Shown: positions 42,702-55,117 of the stretch, one piece after another
Numbering within the stretch: position 1 is the stretch's first letter
Layout: each line of letters opens with the position of its first letter
Assembly (NCBI RefSeq): GCF_017868775.1
Contig: NZ_CP053381.1
Location: 310,001 to 374,000 of the forward strand
Source of the DNA: Billgrantia sulfidoxydans
Lineage (GTDB): Bacteria; Pseudomonadota; Gammaproteobacteria; Pseudomonadales; Halomonadaceae
Length of the DNA: 64,000 bases
Direction of reading: 5' to 3'
Made by a program: the position numbers and the translations under genes
The notes under the pieces: generated by a model
What the model saw: the letters and a program-made list of their open reading frames with translations, nothing else
What the model was told of the DNA's origin: nothing
Databases searched by the model: none

Positions 42702-44147
42702 CTACTGCGCCTGGCGCTTGCCGACCAGGAAGGTGCGCCCGGCGGCGAAGGCGCCGACGATGATCAGCGCACCGGCGGCCGGGATCAGGTAGCCCTCGAC
42801 CTGCGGGATGGTGCGCAGGAATACGAAGGCCACCGCCGCCGGTGCGACGAAGCGTACCAGGAAGCGCCAGGACTGGAACCAGGCCTCGCTGGTGCGCATC
42901 TCCTTCATCACCTCGGAGTGGGTCAGCGCCCAGCCGGCGAACAGCGCGATGAGCAGGCCGCCCAGCGGCATGAAGATGTTGGTCAGAAGCTCGATGAAGT
43001 CGAAGGCGCTGCGGCCGAACAGGGTATGGAAGAGGCTGGCCTCGGCCCACAGGTTGAAGCTGACCACCGTGAGCAGGCCCAGCGCCCAGCTGGCCACCAC
43101 CATGGCGAACACCGCCTGGGGGCGGGTGAGGTCGAAGCGTTCGACCAAGAAGGCGGCCACCGGCTCGATCAGCGAGATCGAGGAGCTGATCGCCGCGCCC
43201 AGCACGAGGATGAAGAATACCCCGCCGATCAGCCCGCCGAGAGGCATCTCGGCGAACGCCAGCGGCAGGGTGACGAACATCAGGCCAGGCCCGGCGCTGG
43301 CGTCCAGGCCGGCGCCGAACACCAGCGAGAAGATCGCCAGCCCCGCCACCATGGCCACGGCGGTGTCGACGAAGGCCACGGCAAAGGCGGTGCGGCTCAG
43401 CGAGGCGTCGCTGGCCATGTAGGCGCCGTAGGCCATGATCGCGCCCATGCCGAGGCTCAGGGTGAAGAACGATTGGCCCATCGCCTGCAACCAGCCTTCA
43501 AGGCTCAGGTCGGCCAGGTTGAAGGTGAACAGAAAGCTAGCCGCAGCGGCGAAATCGCCGTTGGTGATGCCGTAGGCGAGCACGACCAGCAGGATCACGA
43601 ACAGCGCCGGCATCATGATGCGCAGCCCGCTCTCGATGCCCTTGTGGATGCCCATGCCCACGATCACCCCCGATGCGATGATGAACAGCGTGTGGTAGAG
43701 CGTGAGCAGGCCCGGCGAGGCCAGCAGCGCATCGAAGCCGGCGGCGATGGTCGCCGCATCGGCGCCGACCAGCGAGCCGGTCAGCATCAGCCAGGTGTAG
43801 TGGATCGCCCAGCCGGCGATCACCGAATAGAAGCTCAGGATCAGGAAGGCCGAAGCGCCCCCCAGCCAGCCGATCGATACCCAGCCGCGGGAGGTCTTGT
43901 GGGTGCGGGTCAGGAACTGCATGCCCATGATCGGACTGCGGCGGCTGGCGCGGCCGAGCATGGTCTCGGCGATCAGGATCGGGATGCCGACGGCGAAGAT
44001 GGTCAGGGCGTAGATCAGGATGAAGGCCCCGCCGCCGTTCTCGCCGGTCAGGTACGGAAAGCGCCACAGGTTGCCGAGCCCCACCGCCGAGCCGACCGCG
44101 GCCAGCAGGAAGGTGCCCTTGTGTGTCCAGACGTTGTGCGTGCTCAT
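42702..44147 (-). CDS. Neurotransmitter:sodium symporter family transporter
   Basis: 481-aa inner-membrane transporter with about eleven to twelve helices. The NSS/SNF signature lies at the N-terminus: GTFLLAAVGSAVGLGNLWRFPYLTGENGGGAF, with the sodium-1 and substrate site glycines and asparagine. Bacterial members move amino acids with sodium, fitting a halophile. Its position upstream of livGFHM suggests a shared amino-acid uptake role, but they need not be one transcript. The ATG at 44147 begins the conserved N-terminus. Confidence 0.92.
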   Translation of the reverse strand: MSTHNVWTHKGTFLLAAVGSAVGLGNLWRFPYLTGENGGGAFILIYALTIFAVGIPILIAETMLGRASRRSPIMGMQFLTRTHKTSRGWVSIGWLGGASAFLILSFYSVIAGWAIHYTWLMLTGSLVGADAATIAAGFDALLASPGLLTLYHTLFIIASGVIVGMGIHKGIESGLRIMMPALFVILLVVLAYGITNGDFAAAASFLFTFNLADLSLEGWLQAMGQSFFTLSLGMGAIMAYGAYMASDASLSRTAFAVAFVDTAVAMVAGLAIFSLVFGAGLDASAGPGLMFVTLPLAFAEMPLGGLIGGVFFILVLGAAISSSISLIEPVAAFLVERFDLTRPQAVFAMVVASWALGLLTVVSFNLWAEASLFHTLFGRSAFDFIELLTNIFMPLGGLLIALFAGWALTHSEVMKEMRTSEAWFQSWRFLVRFVAPAAVAFVFLRTIPQVEGYLIPAAGALIIVGAFAAGRTFLVGKRQAQ

Positions 44148-44327
44148 GTGGTTTCCGAAGCGTCGTCCCGTGGCCTTGTGAGCCGAGTGTGGCGCCCACG
44201 AGCACCGGTCGGATAGGGGCGGTCGTTGGGCGCGTACACTGTGCGACACAACCCGCGTCATGGCCAGTAGACGATCGTTAAGGATACGTTGGGAACGACA
44301 GATGACCGGGGCACGGGTTCATGGAAG

Positions 44328-44654
44328 TCACTGCGGCTCTTCGTCCTGCGCGGCGTTGTCGCTCGGGCGCGGCTCGAAGGCGCGGTCGGCATCCGCCAGG
44401 CGCACCGTGTCGCCGACCACCAGCTTGCCGCGGGTCTGCAGGCGCTTGCCGCTGCGCGGCTCGATCAGCGCCACCACCTGGCCGATGCTGGTGCCGTCGA
44501 CGTAGGCCTCGACCCGGATGCGCGCCACCAACCCCTGAAAGCGGGCCGAGAGGATGTCGCCGGGCCCCGGCTCCGAATAACCCTGGGGGCTGCGTTCGTA
44601 GTGGCGCATCACGCTGTCGGCGCCGGGGTCGTCCCATTCCACGTGCTTGTGCAT
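44328..44654 (-). CDS. Small hypothetical protein, beta-rich
   Basis: 108-aa soluble protein. A short N-terminal helix/loop (HKHVEWDDPGADSV) is followed by beta strands (RFQGLVARIRVEAYVDGTSIGQVVALIEP, then GKLVVGDTVRLADADRAFEP) suggestive of an OB-like or SH3-like barrel, and a low-complexity acidic tail. I do not recognise the family. It lies between the NSS symporter and bipA, all on the minus strand. Confidence 0.6.
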   Translation of the reverse strand: MHKHVEWDDPGADSVMRHYERSPQGYSEPGPGDILSARFQGLVARIRVEAYVDGTSIGQVVALIEPRSGKRLQTRGKLVVGDTVRLADADRAFEPRPSDNAAQDEEPQ

Positions 44655-44720
44655 GATGTCTCCTGGTCTTGTGGGGGTTGCCTACAGCGTAGCCGCTCGT
44701 TTCGAGATGGCGTGAAGCGA

Positions 44721-44747
44721 AGCGCCCGCCTCAAAGAGGCGGGCGCT
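44721..44747. terminator. Terminator after bipA
   Basis: AGCGCCCGCCTC and GAGGCGGGCGCT form a perfect 12-bp stem with a 3-base loop, 19 bases after the bipA stop; only a weak T tract follows. Confidence 0.7.
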
Positions 44748-44765
44748 ATCGTCGGATGGCGAAAA

Positions 44766-46613
<1,848 letters not shown>

Positions 46614-46947
46614 AAGGTGTGACTCATCAACAGGGGCGCACCTATGTACACATCGGAAGAACGTACCCTAGGCGCGGGGTAGGGAGTGGAGGCGCATTGT
46701 ACAGGTAAGCGGGGAAAGGGAATAGCACAACCTCGTCATCATGGCTTTCTCAGCCCGAGGCGTGGCGGTTGCCATGCGCCTCGGGCTGCCCGGGCAATGC
46801 TCCCGTCACGGCATTGGGGGTCTGGAGGCGATGATCGAGTGGGACAAAATTCAGCAAGGGAACTTTATCGACATCTTTCTACACTTATCTACACAGAATG
46901 TAACGTAATTGTCGGTCGGCCCTTCCCGCTTCGGTGGAGCCTGAGAC
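46614..46947. other. 334-base stretch without a supported gene
   Basis: Upstream region of bipA and of the gene at 46948. It contains an isolated 12-bp hairpin (CAGCCCGAGGCG 46751-46762 with CGCCTCGGGCTG 46777-46788) without a T run, and an AT-richer segment (46850-46910) that probably holds the promoter of the rightward gene. Confidence 0.5.
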
Positions 46948-47493
46948 ATGCCTCTTGCCAGTGTCATTTTCGATGCGCGTGCCGCGGGAGCGAAGCTGCC
47001 CCGCAGCATGGTCCTCTTCGAGCAGGCCGCCCGGCGCTGGCAGGGGGGGTACGAGCTGCTGCTGGTGGACGACACCGGCGATCGCCGGCTACCTGACCTG
47101 GCGCAGCGCTACCAGGTAATGCTGGTGTCGTGCAGTGCCGCCAACCTGGGCAGCCGATTCAACGCCGCGGTGCGGGTCAGCCGTGGTGACGTCCTGCTCT
47201 TTCCCGGATTGGGCGATCGGCGTGCCGTCGACTGGCTCAGCCTTCGGCTGATCGACCTCGATCTCGAACCCGAGAGCGGCTGGGACGCGGCCGTCCTGCC
47301 GGTGCGTCGCCACAGCTGGTTGCGCTGGTGGTGGTTGCTCCAGCGCCCCTCGCCGCTGGATACCTTCTGGGTGGCGCGTGACTGGTTCGAGCGCATCGGC
47401 GGCTTCGACCCGCAGCTGGGCAGCGATGCGCTGCCCGATCTGCTCGAGCGCCTGCGGGCCTGCCAGGCTCGCGTGTCGATCGAGACTGCGTAA
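46948..47493 (+). CDS. Small glycosyltransferase-like protein
   Basis: 181-aa protein with the outline of a GT-A (family 2) nucleotide-sugar domain: MPLASVIFDARAAG (strand 1), ELLLVDDTGDRRLPDLAQRY, LGSRFNAAVRVSRGDVLLFPGLGDR, then FWVARDWFERIGGFDPQLGSDALPDLLERLRA. The family-2 hallmark GGFD... is present near residue 149. The usual DxD metal motif is not clear, so catalytic activity is uncertain. It is close to the minimum length of the fold. It precedes the glnA promoter region. Confidence 0.65.
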   Translation: MPLASVIFDARAAGAKLPRSMVLFEQAARRWQGGYELLLVDDTGDRRLPDLAQRYQVMLVSCSAANLGSRFNAAVRVSRGDVLLFPGLGDRRAVDWLSLRLIDLDLEPESGWDAAVLPVRRHSWLRWWWLLQRPSPLDTFWVARDWFERIGGFDPQLGSDALPDLLERLRACQARVSIETA

Positions 47494-47509
47494 CCCCTCC
47501 TGCCTGATT

Positions 47510-47557
47510 TGCACTGATTTGGTGCGTCTGGCGTTATGCTGCACCACAATGGCGCCA
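47510..47557. promoter_or_regulatory. NtrC-like binding sites upstream of glnA
   Basis: TGCACTGATTTGGTGCG (47510-47526) and TGCACCACAATGGCGCCA (47540-47557) are two dyads of the TGCACCA...TGGTGCA type, about 130-180 bases upstream of the sigma54 promoter, the usual enhancer spacing. Confidence 0.65.
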
Positions 47558-47686
47558 TTTTTAGGCGCTGAGGGGCCATGGCGAGACCGGTCGAGCCTGC
47601 TTGGTGCAGTCCGATACAGCGCGGTGCAAAATATTTCCCCTGGAAAACAGCGAATTATTATTTCGATGGGCTTGGTTGGTGCATGA

Positions 47687-47706
47687 TTGGCACGCCTCCT
47701 GCATTT
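47687..47706 (+). promoter_or_regulatory. Sigma54 promoter of glnA
   Basis: TTGGCACGCCTCCTGCATTT has GG and GC elements separated by exactly 10 bases (-24/-12), matching the RpoN consensus. It is about 150 bases upstream of the glnA ATG. Confidence 0.8.
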
Positions 47707-47842
47707 GTCGTGGCAGCTCGTCATGCTCGTGCATGGCGAACGTGGGCAGCCGGCCCACAGCGTGTTACAACAGGCGCTGCATGAACCAGCGCCAGTGGAC
47801 TTCAGCCAAACGAATCGAGCCATCGCTCAACGGAGGACACAA

Positions 47843-49249
47843 ATGTCAGCCAAGACTCTCGCCCTGATCGAAGAACATGACGTGAAGTGGGTCGACCTGC
47901 GCTTCACCGACACGCGGGGCAAGGAACAGCACGTCACCATTCCGGCCCGCGCAGTCGACGAGGAGTTCTTCGAGAACGGCCAGATGTTCGATGGTTCCTC
48001 CATCTCCGGCTGGAAGGGCATCAACGAATCCGACATGATCCTGCGTCCGGAAGACGGTACCGCCTTCCTCGACCCGTTCACCGAGGACGCCACCCTGGTG
48101 CTGCGCTGCGATATCATCGAGCCGGCCACCATGCAGGGCTACGAGCGCGATCCGCGTTCCATCGCCAAGCGCGCCGAGGCCTACCTGCAGTCCACCGGCC
48201 TGGGCGACACCGCCTTCTTCGGCCCCGAGCCCGAGTTCTTCATCTTCGATGAGGTGCACTGGAAGGCCGACATCGAAGGCGCCATGTACAAGATCACCTC
48301 CGAGGAGGGGGCCTGGGCCACCGACCGCCAGCTCGAGGGCGGCAACCTGGCGCACCGTCCGCGCGTCAAGGGCGGCTACTTCCCGGTGCCCCCGGTCGAC
48401 AGCTTCCACGACATCCGCGGTGCCATGTGCAACACCCTGGAAGCCATCGGCCAGAGCGTCGAAGTGCACCACCACGAGGTCGCCAACGCCGGCCAGAACG
48501 AGATCGGCGTCAAGTTCAACACCCTGGTGAAGAAGGCCGACGAGGTCCAGGAACTGAAGTACGTGATCCACAACGTGGCCCACGCCTACGGCAAGACCGC
48601 CACCTTCATGCCCAAGCCGCTGGTCGGCGACAACGGCAGCGGCATGCACGTGCACCAGTCATTCTGGAAGGAAGGCCAGAACCAGTTCGCGGGTGACCAG
48701 TACGCCGGGCTGTCGGAAATGGCGCTGTACTACATCGGCGGCATCATCAAGCATGCGCGTGCCCTGAACGCCTTCGCCAACGCCTCGACCAACTCCTACA
48801 AGCGCCTGGTGCCGGGCTTCGAGGCGCCGGTCATGCTGGCCTACAGCGCCCGCAACCGCTCCGCCTCCATCCGCATTCCGTACACCGCGAGCCCCAAGGG
48901 CAAGCGCGTCGAGCTTCGCTTCCCCGACCCGACCGCCAACCCCTACCTGTGCTTCGCGGCGATGCTGATGGCCGGTATCGATGGCATCAAGAACAAGATC
49001 CACCCCGGCGACGCCATGGACAAGAACCTCTATGACCTGCCGCCGGAAGAGGGCAAGAAGGTGCCGACCGTGGCCCACAGCCTGGATCAGGCCCTGGAAG
49101 CCCTGGACAAGGATCGTGCCTTCCTCACCGAAGGCGGCGTGTTCACCGACGACATGATCGATGCCTACATCGAGCTGAAGATGGAAGACGTCGAGCGTAT
49201 CCGCATGACCACGCACCCGATCGAGTTCGACATGTACTACAGCTGCTGA
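47843..49249 (+). CDS. glnA: Glutamine synthetase type I
   Basis: 468-aa GlnA, the standard length for GSI. Conserved blocks include [55 protein letters not shown] and the adenylylation tyrosine in [10 protein letters not shown] (about residue 397). Start codon 47843 follows GGAGGACAC. Expression is likely nitrogen-controlled through the upstream sigma54 promoter and NtrC sites. Confidence 0.97.
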   Translation: MSAKTLALIEEHDVKWVDLRFTDTRGKEQHVTIPARAVDEEFFENGQMFDGSSISGWKGINESDMILRPEDGTAFLDPFTEDATLVLRCDIIEPATMQGYERDPRSIAKRAEAYLQSTGLGDTAFFGPEPEFFIFDEVHWKADIEGAMYKITSEEGAWATDRQLEGGNLAHRPRVKGGYFPVPPVDSFHDIRGAMCNTLEAIGQSVEVHHHEVANAGQNEIGVKFNTLVKKADEVQELKYVIHNVAHAYGKTATFMPKPLVGDNGSGMHVHQSFWKEGQNQFAGDQYAGLSEMALYYIGGIIKHARALNAFANASTNSYKRLVPGFEAPVMLAYSARNRSASIRIPYTASPKGKRVELRFPDPTANPYLCFAAMLMAGIDGIKNKIHPGDAMDKNLYDLPPEEGKKVPTVAHSLDQALEALDKDRAFLTEGGVFTDDMIDAYIELKMEDVERIRMTTHPIEFDMYYSC

Positions 49250-49287
49250 GCAGCCGCGACCGGCGCTACGCCGCCGGCTCGTCACGA

Positions 49288-49316
49288 GGGGCTCCGCATC
49301 GCGGGGCCCCTTTTTT
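49288..49316 (+). terminator. Terminator after glnA
   Basis: GGGGCTCCGC pairs with GCGGGGCCCC around ATC and is followed by six T residues. Confidence 0.88.
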
Positions 49317-49417
49317 GTCGTACACTGAGTTGCGAAGCGTTGCGGCAAAATACGTTCATAGACAGATCGGCCGACCGCATGGTGCCGCGCGGGCCGCCGT
49401 CGACGGGAGAGTTCCCC

Positions 49418-49960
49418 ATGGCCAAGGCGTTCGTGCTGTGTCTGCTGGGCTTGGCGCTGGTGTCGGAGGCGCTGGCCACGACGATCTATCGCACCACCGA
49501 TGCGCAGGGCAAGGTGATCTTCACCGACGACCCCGAGCGCGGCGGCGAGCCGGTCGAGCTGGCGCCGCTGACCGTGATCCCTTCGCAGGTCGAAGGGGCC
49601 CGGGCCGAGCCGCCACGCGTCGAGGGCGTTGCGCCGCGCATGGGCGAGGCGCCGGGCCAGCCCTTCATGCCCTACGACACCTTTCGCATCCGCTCGCCGC
49701 AGCACGGGGCGGACCTTCCCGCCAGCTACGCCGGCAACCTGCAGGTGGAGCTGGCGATCGAGCCGGAGCTGCGCCCCGACCACAGCGTGCGCCTGCTGGT
49801 CGACGGCCGGGTGAGCCAGACCCCGATGCATACCCGCGCCTTCATGCTCAACGACCTCGGTCGCGGCGAATACGTGCTACAGGCGGAGCTGCTCGATGCC
49901 CAGGGCCAGGTGCGTCACCGCAGCTCGCCGGTCTCGCTCTACGTACAGCGCGTCGACTGA
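49418..49960 (+). CDS. DUF4124 domain secreted protein
   Basis: 180-aa protein with a signal peptide (AKAFVLCLLGLALVSEALATT, cleavage near residue 22) and an N-terminal DUF4124 domain (IYRTTDAQGKVIFTDDPERGGE). A beta-rich C-terminal half follows, near FRIRSPQHGADLPASYAGNL. Genes of this kind regularly lie between glnA and ntrB in gammaproteobacteria; the role is unknown. The ATG at 49418 begins the signal peptide; the track-length frame upstream lacks one. Confidence 0.82.
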   Translation: MAKAFVLCLLGLALVSEALATTIYRTTDAQGKVIFTDDPERGGEPVELAPLTVIPSQVEGARAEPPRVEGVAPRMGEAPGQPFMPYDTFRIRSPQHGADLPASYAGNLQVELAIEPELRPDHSVRLLVDGRVSQTPMHTRAFMLNDLGRGEYVLQAELLDAQGQVRHRSSPVSLYVQRVD

Positions 49961-50051
49961 CGCGGCCGCTCCCTTTCGGGGACGCCCCCTTGAGCCGATG
50001 CACCACGATAGGGGAGGCCTCGGCTCCCCGGCTTGGCAGTTTCTTCATCAG

Positions 50052-50068
50052 TGCACCATCATAGTGCA
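50052..50068. promoter_or_regulatory. NtrC-like site upstream of glnL
   Basis: TGCACCATCATAGTGCA is a 7-3-7 dyad of the NtrC consensus. A half-site (TGCACCA) lies at 49999-50005. It is about 70 bases upstream of the sigma54 promoter. Confidence 0.75.
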
Positions 50069-50120
50069 TGACGGAGCGCGGCATTCGCCCTGAAACGGCG
50101 CCATGCCGCGCCGGGAAGGG

Positions 50121-50139
50121 TTGGCGCATTTCTTGCTTG
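50121..50139 (+). promoter_or_regulatory. Sigma54 promoter of glnLG
   Basis: TTGGCGCATTTCTTGCTTG has GG (50123-50124) and GC (50135-50136) separated by 10 bases. With the upstream dyad, it suggests that glnLG can be autoregulated by NtrC independently of the glnA transcript. Confidence 0.72.
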
Positions 50140-50259
50140 GAATGATCGATGCCGAGCCTTGCCTGGCTTCGGGCCGGTGCGACGGCCTCCCGCCGATGCG
50201 CCATCACGAGGCACGGGCTGCCCCATGCGCTCCTGCGTTCACCGAGGAAAAGGTCGTAA

Positions 50260-51298
50260 ATGTATCGACGCCTGATGGAACACCTCACCACCGCGGTGCT
50301 GCTGCTCGACGATGAACTGCGGCTGAGCTGGATGAACCCGGCCGCCGAGGCCTTGCTGGCGGTCAGCCTGGGCCGGGTGAAGGGGCTCGGCCTGGCGACG
50401 CTGCTCGCCGAGGACGACGGCATGGGCGAGGTGCTGGCCAAGGCCCGCGACGACCAGCACCCCTTCACCCAGCGCGAGGTCAGACTGGCACTGGTCGGCG
50501 GGGGCGTGGTCACGATCGACTATACGGTGACGCCGCTGTCGGCGATGGAGCTGCTGGTGGAGATGGAGCCGCGTGACCGCCTGCTGCGCATCTCCCGCGA
50601 GGAGGCCCTGCTCAATCGCCAGGAGGCGATCAAGGTGCTGTCGCGCGGCCTGGCCCACGAGGTCAAGAACCCCCTGGGCGGGATTCGCGGCGCCGCGCAG
50701 CTGCTCGAGCGCGATCTCGACGACCCCGGCCTCAAGGAGTTCACCCGCATCATCGTCGAGGAGGTTGATCGCCTGCGCGACCTGGTCGACAGCATGCTGG
50801 GGCCGAACAAGCTGGTGCGCCATGAGCCGCTCAACGTGCACAAGGTGCTGGAGCGGGTGCGTACGCTGCTGATGGCGGAAAGGCCGAGCGTGACGATCGA
50901 GCGTGACTACGATCCCAGCCTGCCGGACTTTCCTGGCGACGAGGCGCAGATGATCCAGGCGGTGCTCAACGTCGCGCGCAACGCCGTGGAAGCGATGACC
51001 GAGGCCGGCACCGAGGCGCCGAGCCTGCTGCTGCGTACCCGGGCGCGGCGCCAGTTCACCCTGGGCGCGGAGCGCCATCGCCTGGTCTGCGAGGTGGCGT
51101 TGATCGACAACGGCCCCGGCATTCCCGAGGGCCTTCAGGAAACCCTGTTCTATCCCATGGTCTCGGGGCGTGCCGACGGCAGCGGGCTGGGGCTGTCCAT
51201 TGCCCAGGGCATCCTGCACCAGCACCAGGGGCTGATCGAGTGCGAGTCCCGCCCCGGCCATACCGAATTCCGTCTGCTTATTCCATTGGAGAGGCGCC

Positions 51299-51306
<8 letters not shown>
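50260..51306 (+). CDS. glnL: Nitrogen regulation sensor kinase NtrB
   Basis: 348-aa cytosolic kinase: N-terminal PAS-like domain (about 1-105), HisKA with phosphorylated His133 in GLAHEVKNPLGG, then an HATPase domain with LNVARNAVEAM (N box), VALIDNGPGIPEGLQ (G1) and SGLGLSIAQGI (G2). NtrB phosphorylates or dephosphorylates NtrC under PII control. GAGGAAAAGG precedes the ATG; it overlaps glnG by 8 bases. Confidence 0.95.
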
Positions 51307-52711
<1,405 letters not shown>

Positions 52712-52873
52712 GAACTGCGCGCGCAAACCGAAATGGCCGGCGGATGGCGAACGAAGCCTTTCAGCCAGGCCGATGGCAGGCCCTATAGAAGGCAGGCATA
52801 CAACGAAAGGCGCATGGCTGTTAAGTGAGCCGGCTACGTACAGTCGAGGAAATCCCTTGCCTGGCTAACCATC

Positions 52874-53824
52874 ATGCTCGACGGGATCAGGGCGCCCAAG
52901 CGGGTGCACGTCACCGAGGTGGGCCCGCGCGATGGCCTGCAGAACGAGAAGGTGCTGCTCTCCACGGCGCAAAAGGCCGAGCTGGTGCGCGCCCTGGTCG
53001 CGGCCGGGGTGCGCGAATTCGAGCTGACCTCCTTCGTCAGTCCCCGCGCGGTGCCGGCCCTGGCCGATGCCGCGGAGCTGGTGGCCGAACTCCGCGATAT
53101 CCGGGACGTGCACTTCTCGGCGCTGGTGCCCAACCTGCGCGGGGCCGAGCGGGCCTTGGAGGCCGGCATCGACTCGGTGGTGCTGTTCGTCTCGGCTTCG
53201 GAAACCCACAACGCCAAGAACGTCAATGCCAGCGTCGATGAGTCGCTGGCGAGCTTCGAGCAGGTGGCGCGGCGCCTCGAGGGCAGCGGCATCGAGCTGC
53301 GCGGCGCCATCGCCACCTGCTTCGGCTGCCCCTTCGAGGGCGACGTCGAGGTCGCCGCGGTGGGGCGCATCGCCCGTCACTTCGCCGACCTCGGCGCGCG
53401 CTGCGTGTCGCTGGGCGACACCACCGGCATGGCCACGCCGCCGCTGGTGGCGGAGCGGATCGCCCACCTGCGCGAGGTGGCACCCGGGGTGGCGCCCACC
53501 CTGCACTTCCACAATACCCGCGGCATCGGGCTGGCCAACGTCATGCAGGGGCTGGCGCTGGGCGTCGATCGCTACGAGAGCTCGATCGGCGGGCTGGGCG
53601 GTTGCCCCTTCGCGCCGAAGGCGACGGGCAACATCGCCAGCGAGGACCTGGTCTACCTGCTCGGCGAGATGGGCATCGAGACCGGCATCGACCTGGAGCG
53701 GATGATCGCGGCGGCGCAACTCGCCACCCGCCTGATGGGGCGCCCCCTGCCGGCGCAGGTCTCCAAGGCGGGCCCGCGGCTGGCGCTGAGCGACTGCTCG
53801 GCGGTGCCCACGGCAAGAGGATGA
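52874..53824 (+). CDS. mvaB: Hydroxymethylglutaryl-CoA lyase
   Basis: Cleaves HMG-CoA to acetyl-CoA and acetoacetate. 316 aa, DRE-TIM metallolyase fold: GPRDGLQNEKV (residues about 18-28), the LHFHNTRG metal histidines, and the signature loop GGLGGCPFAPKATGN with the catalytic cysteine. It is first in an apparent operon with a CaiB-family CoA-transferase (stop/start overlap) and tctCBA. Leucine breakdown would normally place it beside isovaleryl-CoA and methylcrotonyl-CoA genes, which are absent here. Confidence 0.92.
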   Translation: MLDGIRAPKRVHVTEVGPRDGLQNEKVLLSTAQKAELVRALVAAGVREFELTSFVSPRAVPALADAAELVAELRDIRDVHFSALVPNLRGAERALEAGIDSVVLFVSASETHNAKNVNASVDESLASFEQVARRLEGSGIELRGAIATCFGCPFEGDVEVAAVGRIARHFADLGARCVSLGDTTGMATPPLVAERIAHLREVAPGVAPTLHFHNTRGIGLANVMQGLALGVDRYESSIGGLGGCPFAPKATGNIASEDLVYLLGEMGIETGIDLERMIAAAQLATRLMGRPLPAQVSKAGPRLALSDCSAVPTARG

Positions 53825-53826
53825 AC

Positions 53827-55032
53827 ATGACGAATTCACCAGCCCAGGCGGCGGGAAGCCTGGAGGGCATCCGCGTGATCGACCTCACGCGGGTCATCTC
53901 GGGGCCGTTCTGCACCCAGATACTGGGCGACCACGGCGCCGAGGTGATCAAGGTCGAGCCGCCGGGGCGCGGCGATATCGTGCGCTCCCAGGGCAACATC
54001 ATGGACGGCTTCAGCTGGTACTTCGCTCAGTTCAACCGCAACAAGCGCTCGCTGACGCTCGATCTGCGCAGCGAAGCGGGCAAGGCGATCCTGCATCGCC
54101 TGCTGGAGGGGGCCGACGTGCTGGTGGAGAATTTTCGCCCCGGCGTGCTGGAGAAGATGGGGCTCGCCGACGCCACGCTGCGCGAGCGCTACCCCCGCCT
54201 GGTCGTCGGGCGCATCAACGGCTTCGGCTCCACCGGGCCCTACCGCGACCGGCCCGCCTACGACTTCATCGCCCAGGCCATGAGCGGCTTCATGGGCGTC
54301 AATGGCCCCGCCGACGGCGAACCCATGCGCGCGGCGCCGCCGATCAGCGACATGGTGGCCAGCCAGAACCTGGCCTTCGGTATCTGCGCGGCGCTGGTGC
54401 GGCGCGAGCGCAGCGGGCAGGGCGATATCGTCGAGACTGCGCTGACCAACGGGCTGATCGGCATGATGGGCTACCTGGCGGCGGAGTACTTCGCCACCGG
54501 CCAGGTCCCGGCGCGCACCGGCAACGACCACCCCATGCTCTATCCCTACGGTCTGTTCCGCGCCAGCGACGGCGAGGTGGCCATCGCCCCCAGCAACGAC
54601 ATCATGGTCGAGCGCTTCCTGCGGGCGCTGGACATGCTGCACCTGCTCGACGACGAGCGCTTCGCCGACAACGCCCGGCGCATGGTGCACCGCGAAGCCC
54701 TGCGCGAGATCCTGACGCGGGTCATCGAGCGGCGCAGCGTCGACGCGTGGATCGCGCATCTCAACCGGGCCGGGGTGCCGTGCGGCCGCGTCCACGACCT
54801 GCGCGAGACCTTCGACGATCCTCAGGTCCAGGCCCAGCAGATGAAGATCGAACTGGACCAGGGCCCCCTCGGTCGGATACCCGCGACCGGCTTCCCGGTC
54901 AAGATGAGCGAGGCCCCCGCGGCGGTACACCGCCCCGTCCCCGACCTCGGCGAGCATAGCGACGAGGTCCTGCGCGAACTGGGCGTTGATGAGGATGGAA
55001 TAGCGGAACTTCGGGCGCGGGGCATTATATGA
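53827..55032 (+). CDS. CaiB/BaiF family CoA-transferase
   Basis: 401-aa class III CoA-transferase. The N-terminal LEGIRVIDLTRVISGPFCTQILGDHGAEVIKVEPPGRGD block is the family signature. The catalytic aspartate is in AYDFIAQAMSG near residue 150. The start at 53827 was chosen over the ATG at 53821 because AAGAGG is well spaced only for the former; the latter overlaps the mvaB stop. Human SUGCT, which activates glutarate or HMG using succinyl-CoA, is in the same family, and the neighbouring HMG-CoA lyase makes an HMG-like acid a plausible substrate. This is inference from context. Confidence 0.85.
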   Translation: MTNSPAQAAGSLEGIRVIDLTRVISGPFCTQILGDHGAEVIKVEPPGRGDIVRSQGNIMDGFSWYFAQFNRNKRSLTLDLRSEAGKAILHRLLEGADVLVENFRPGVLEKMGLADATLRERYPRLVVGRINGFGSTGPYRDRPAYDFIAQAMSGFMGVNGPADGEPMRAAPPISDMVASQNLAFGICAALVRRERSGQGDIVETALTNGLIGMMGYLAAEYFATGQVPARTGNDHPMLYPYGLFRASDGEVAIAPSNDIMVERFLRALDMLHLLDDERFADNARRMVHREALREILTRVIERRSVDAWIAHLNRAGVPCGRVHDLRETFDDPQVQAQQMKIELDQGPLGRIPATGFPVKMSEAPAAVHRPVPDLGEHSDEVLRELGVDEDGIAELRARGII

Positions 55033-55117
55033 GCTAACCTGCAAGGAGCGCGGCGCCTCGTGCAGCGCCGCGCGGCAGTGCCCGCCACAAACACAATGAA
55101 CAGCGAGGGACACGACA

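Larger units (their letters stand above)
47494..47842. other. glnA regulatory region (349 bases)
   Basis: No gene of its own. Contains the NtrC-like dyads, an AT-rich middle part (near 47625-47665) and the sigma54 promoter described separately. Confidence 0.7.
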
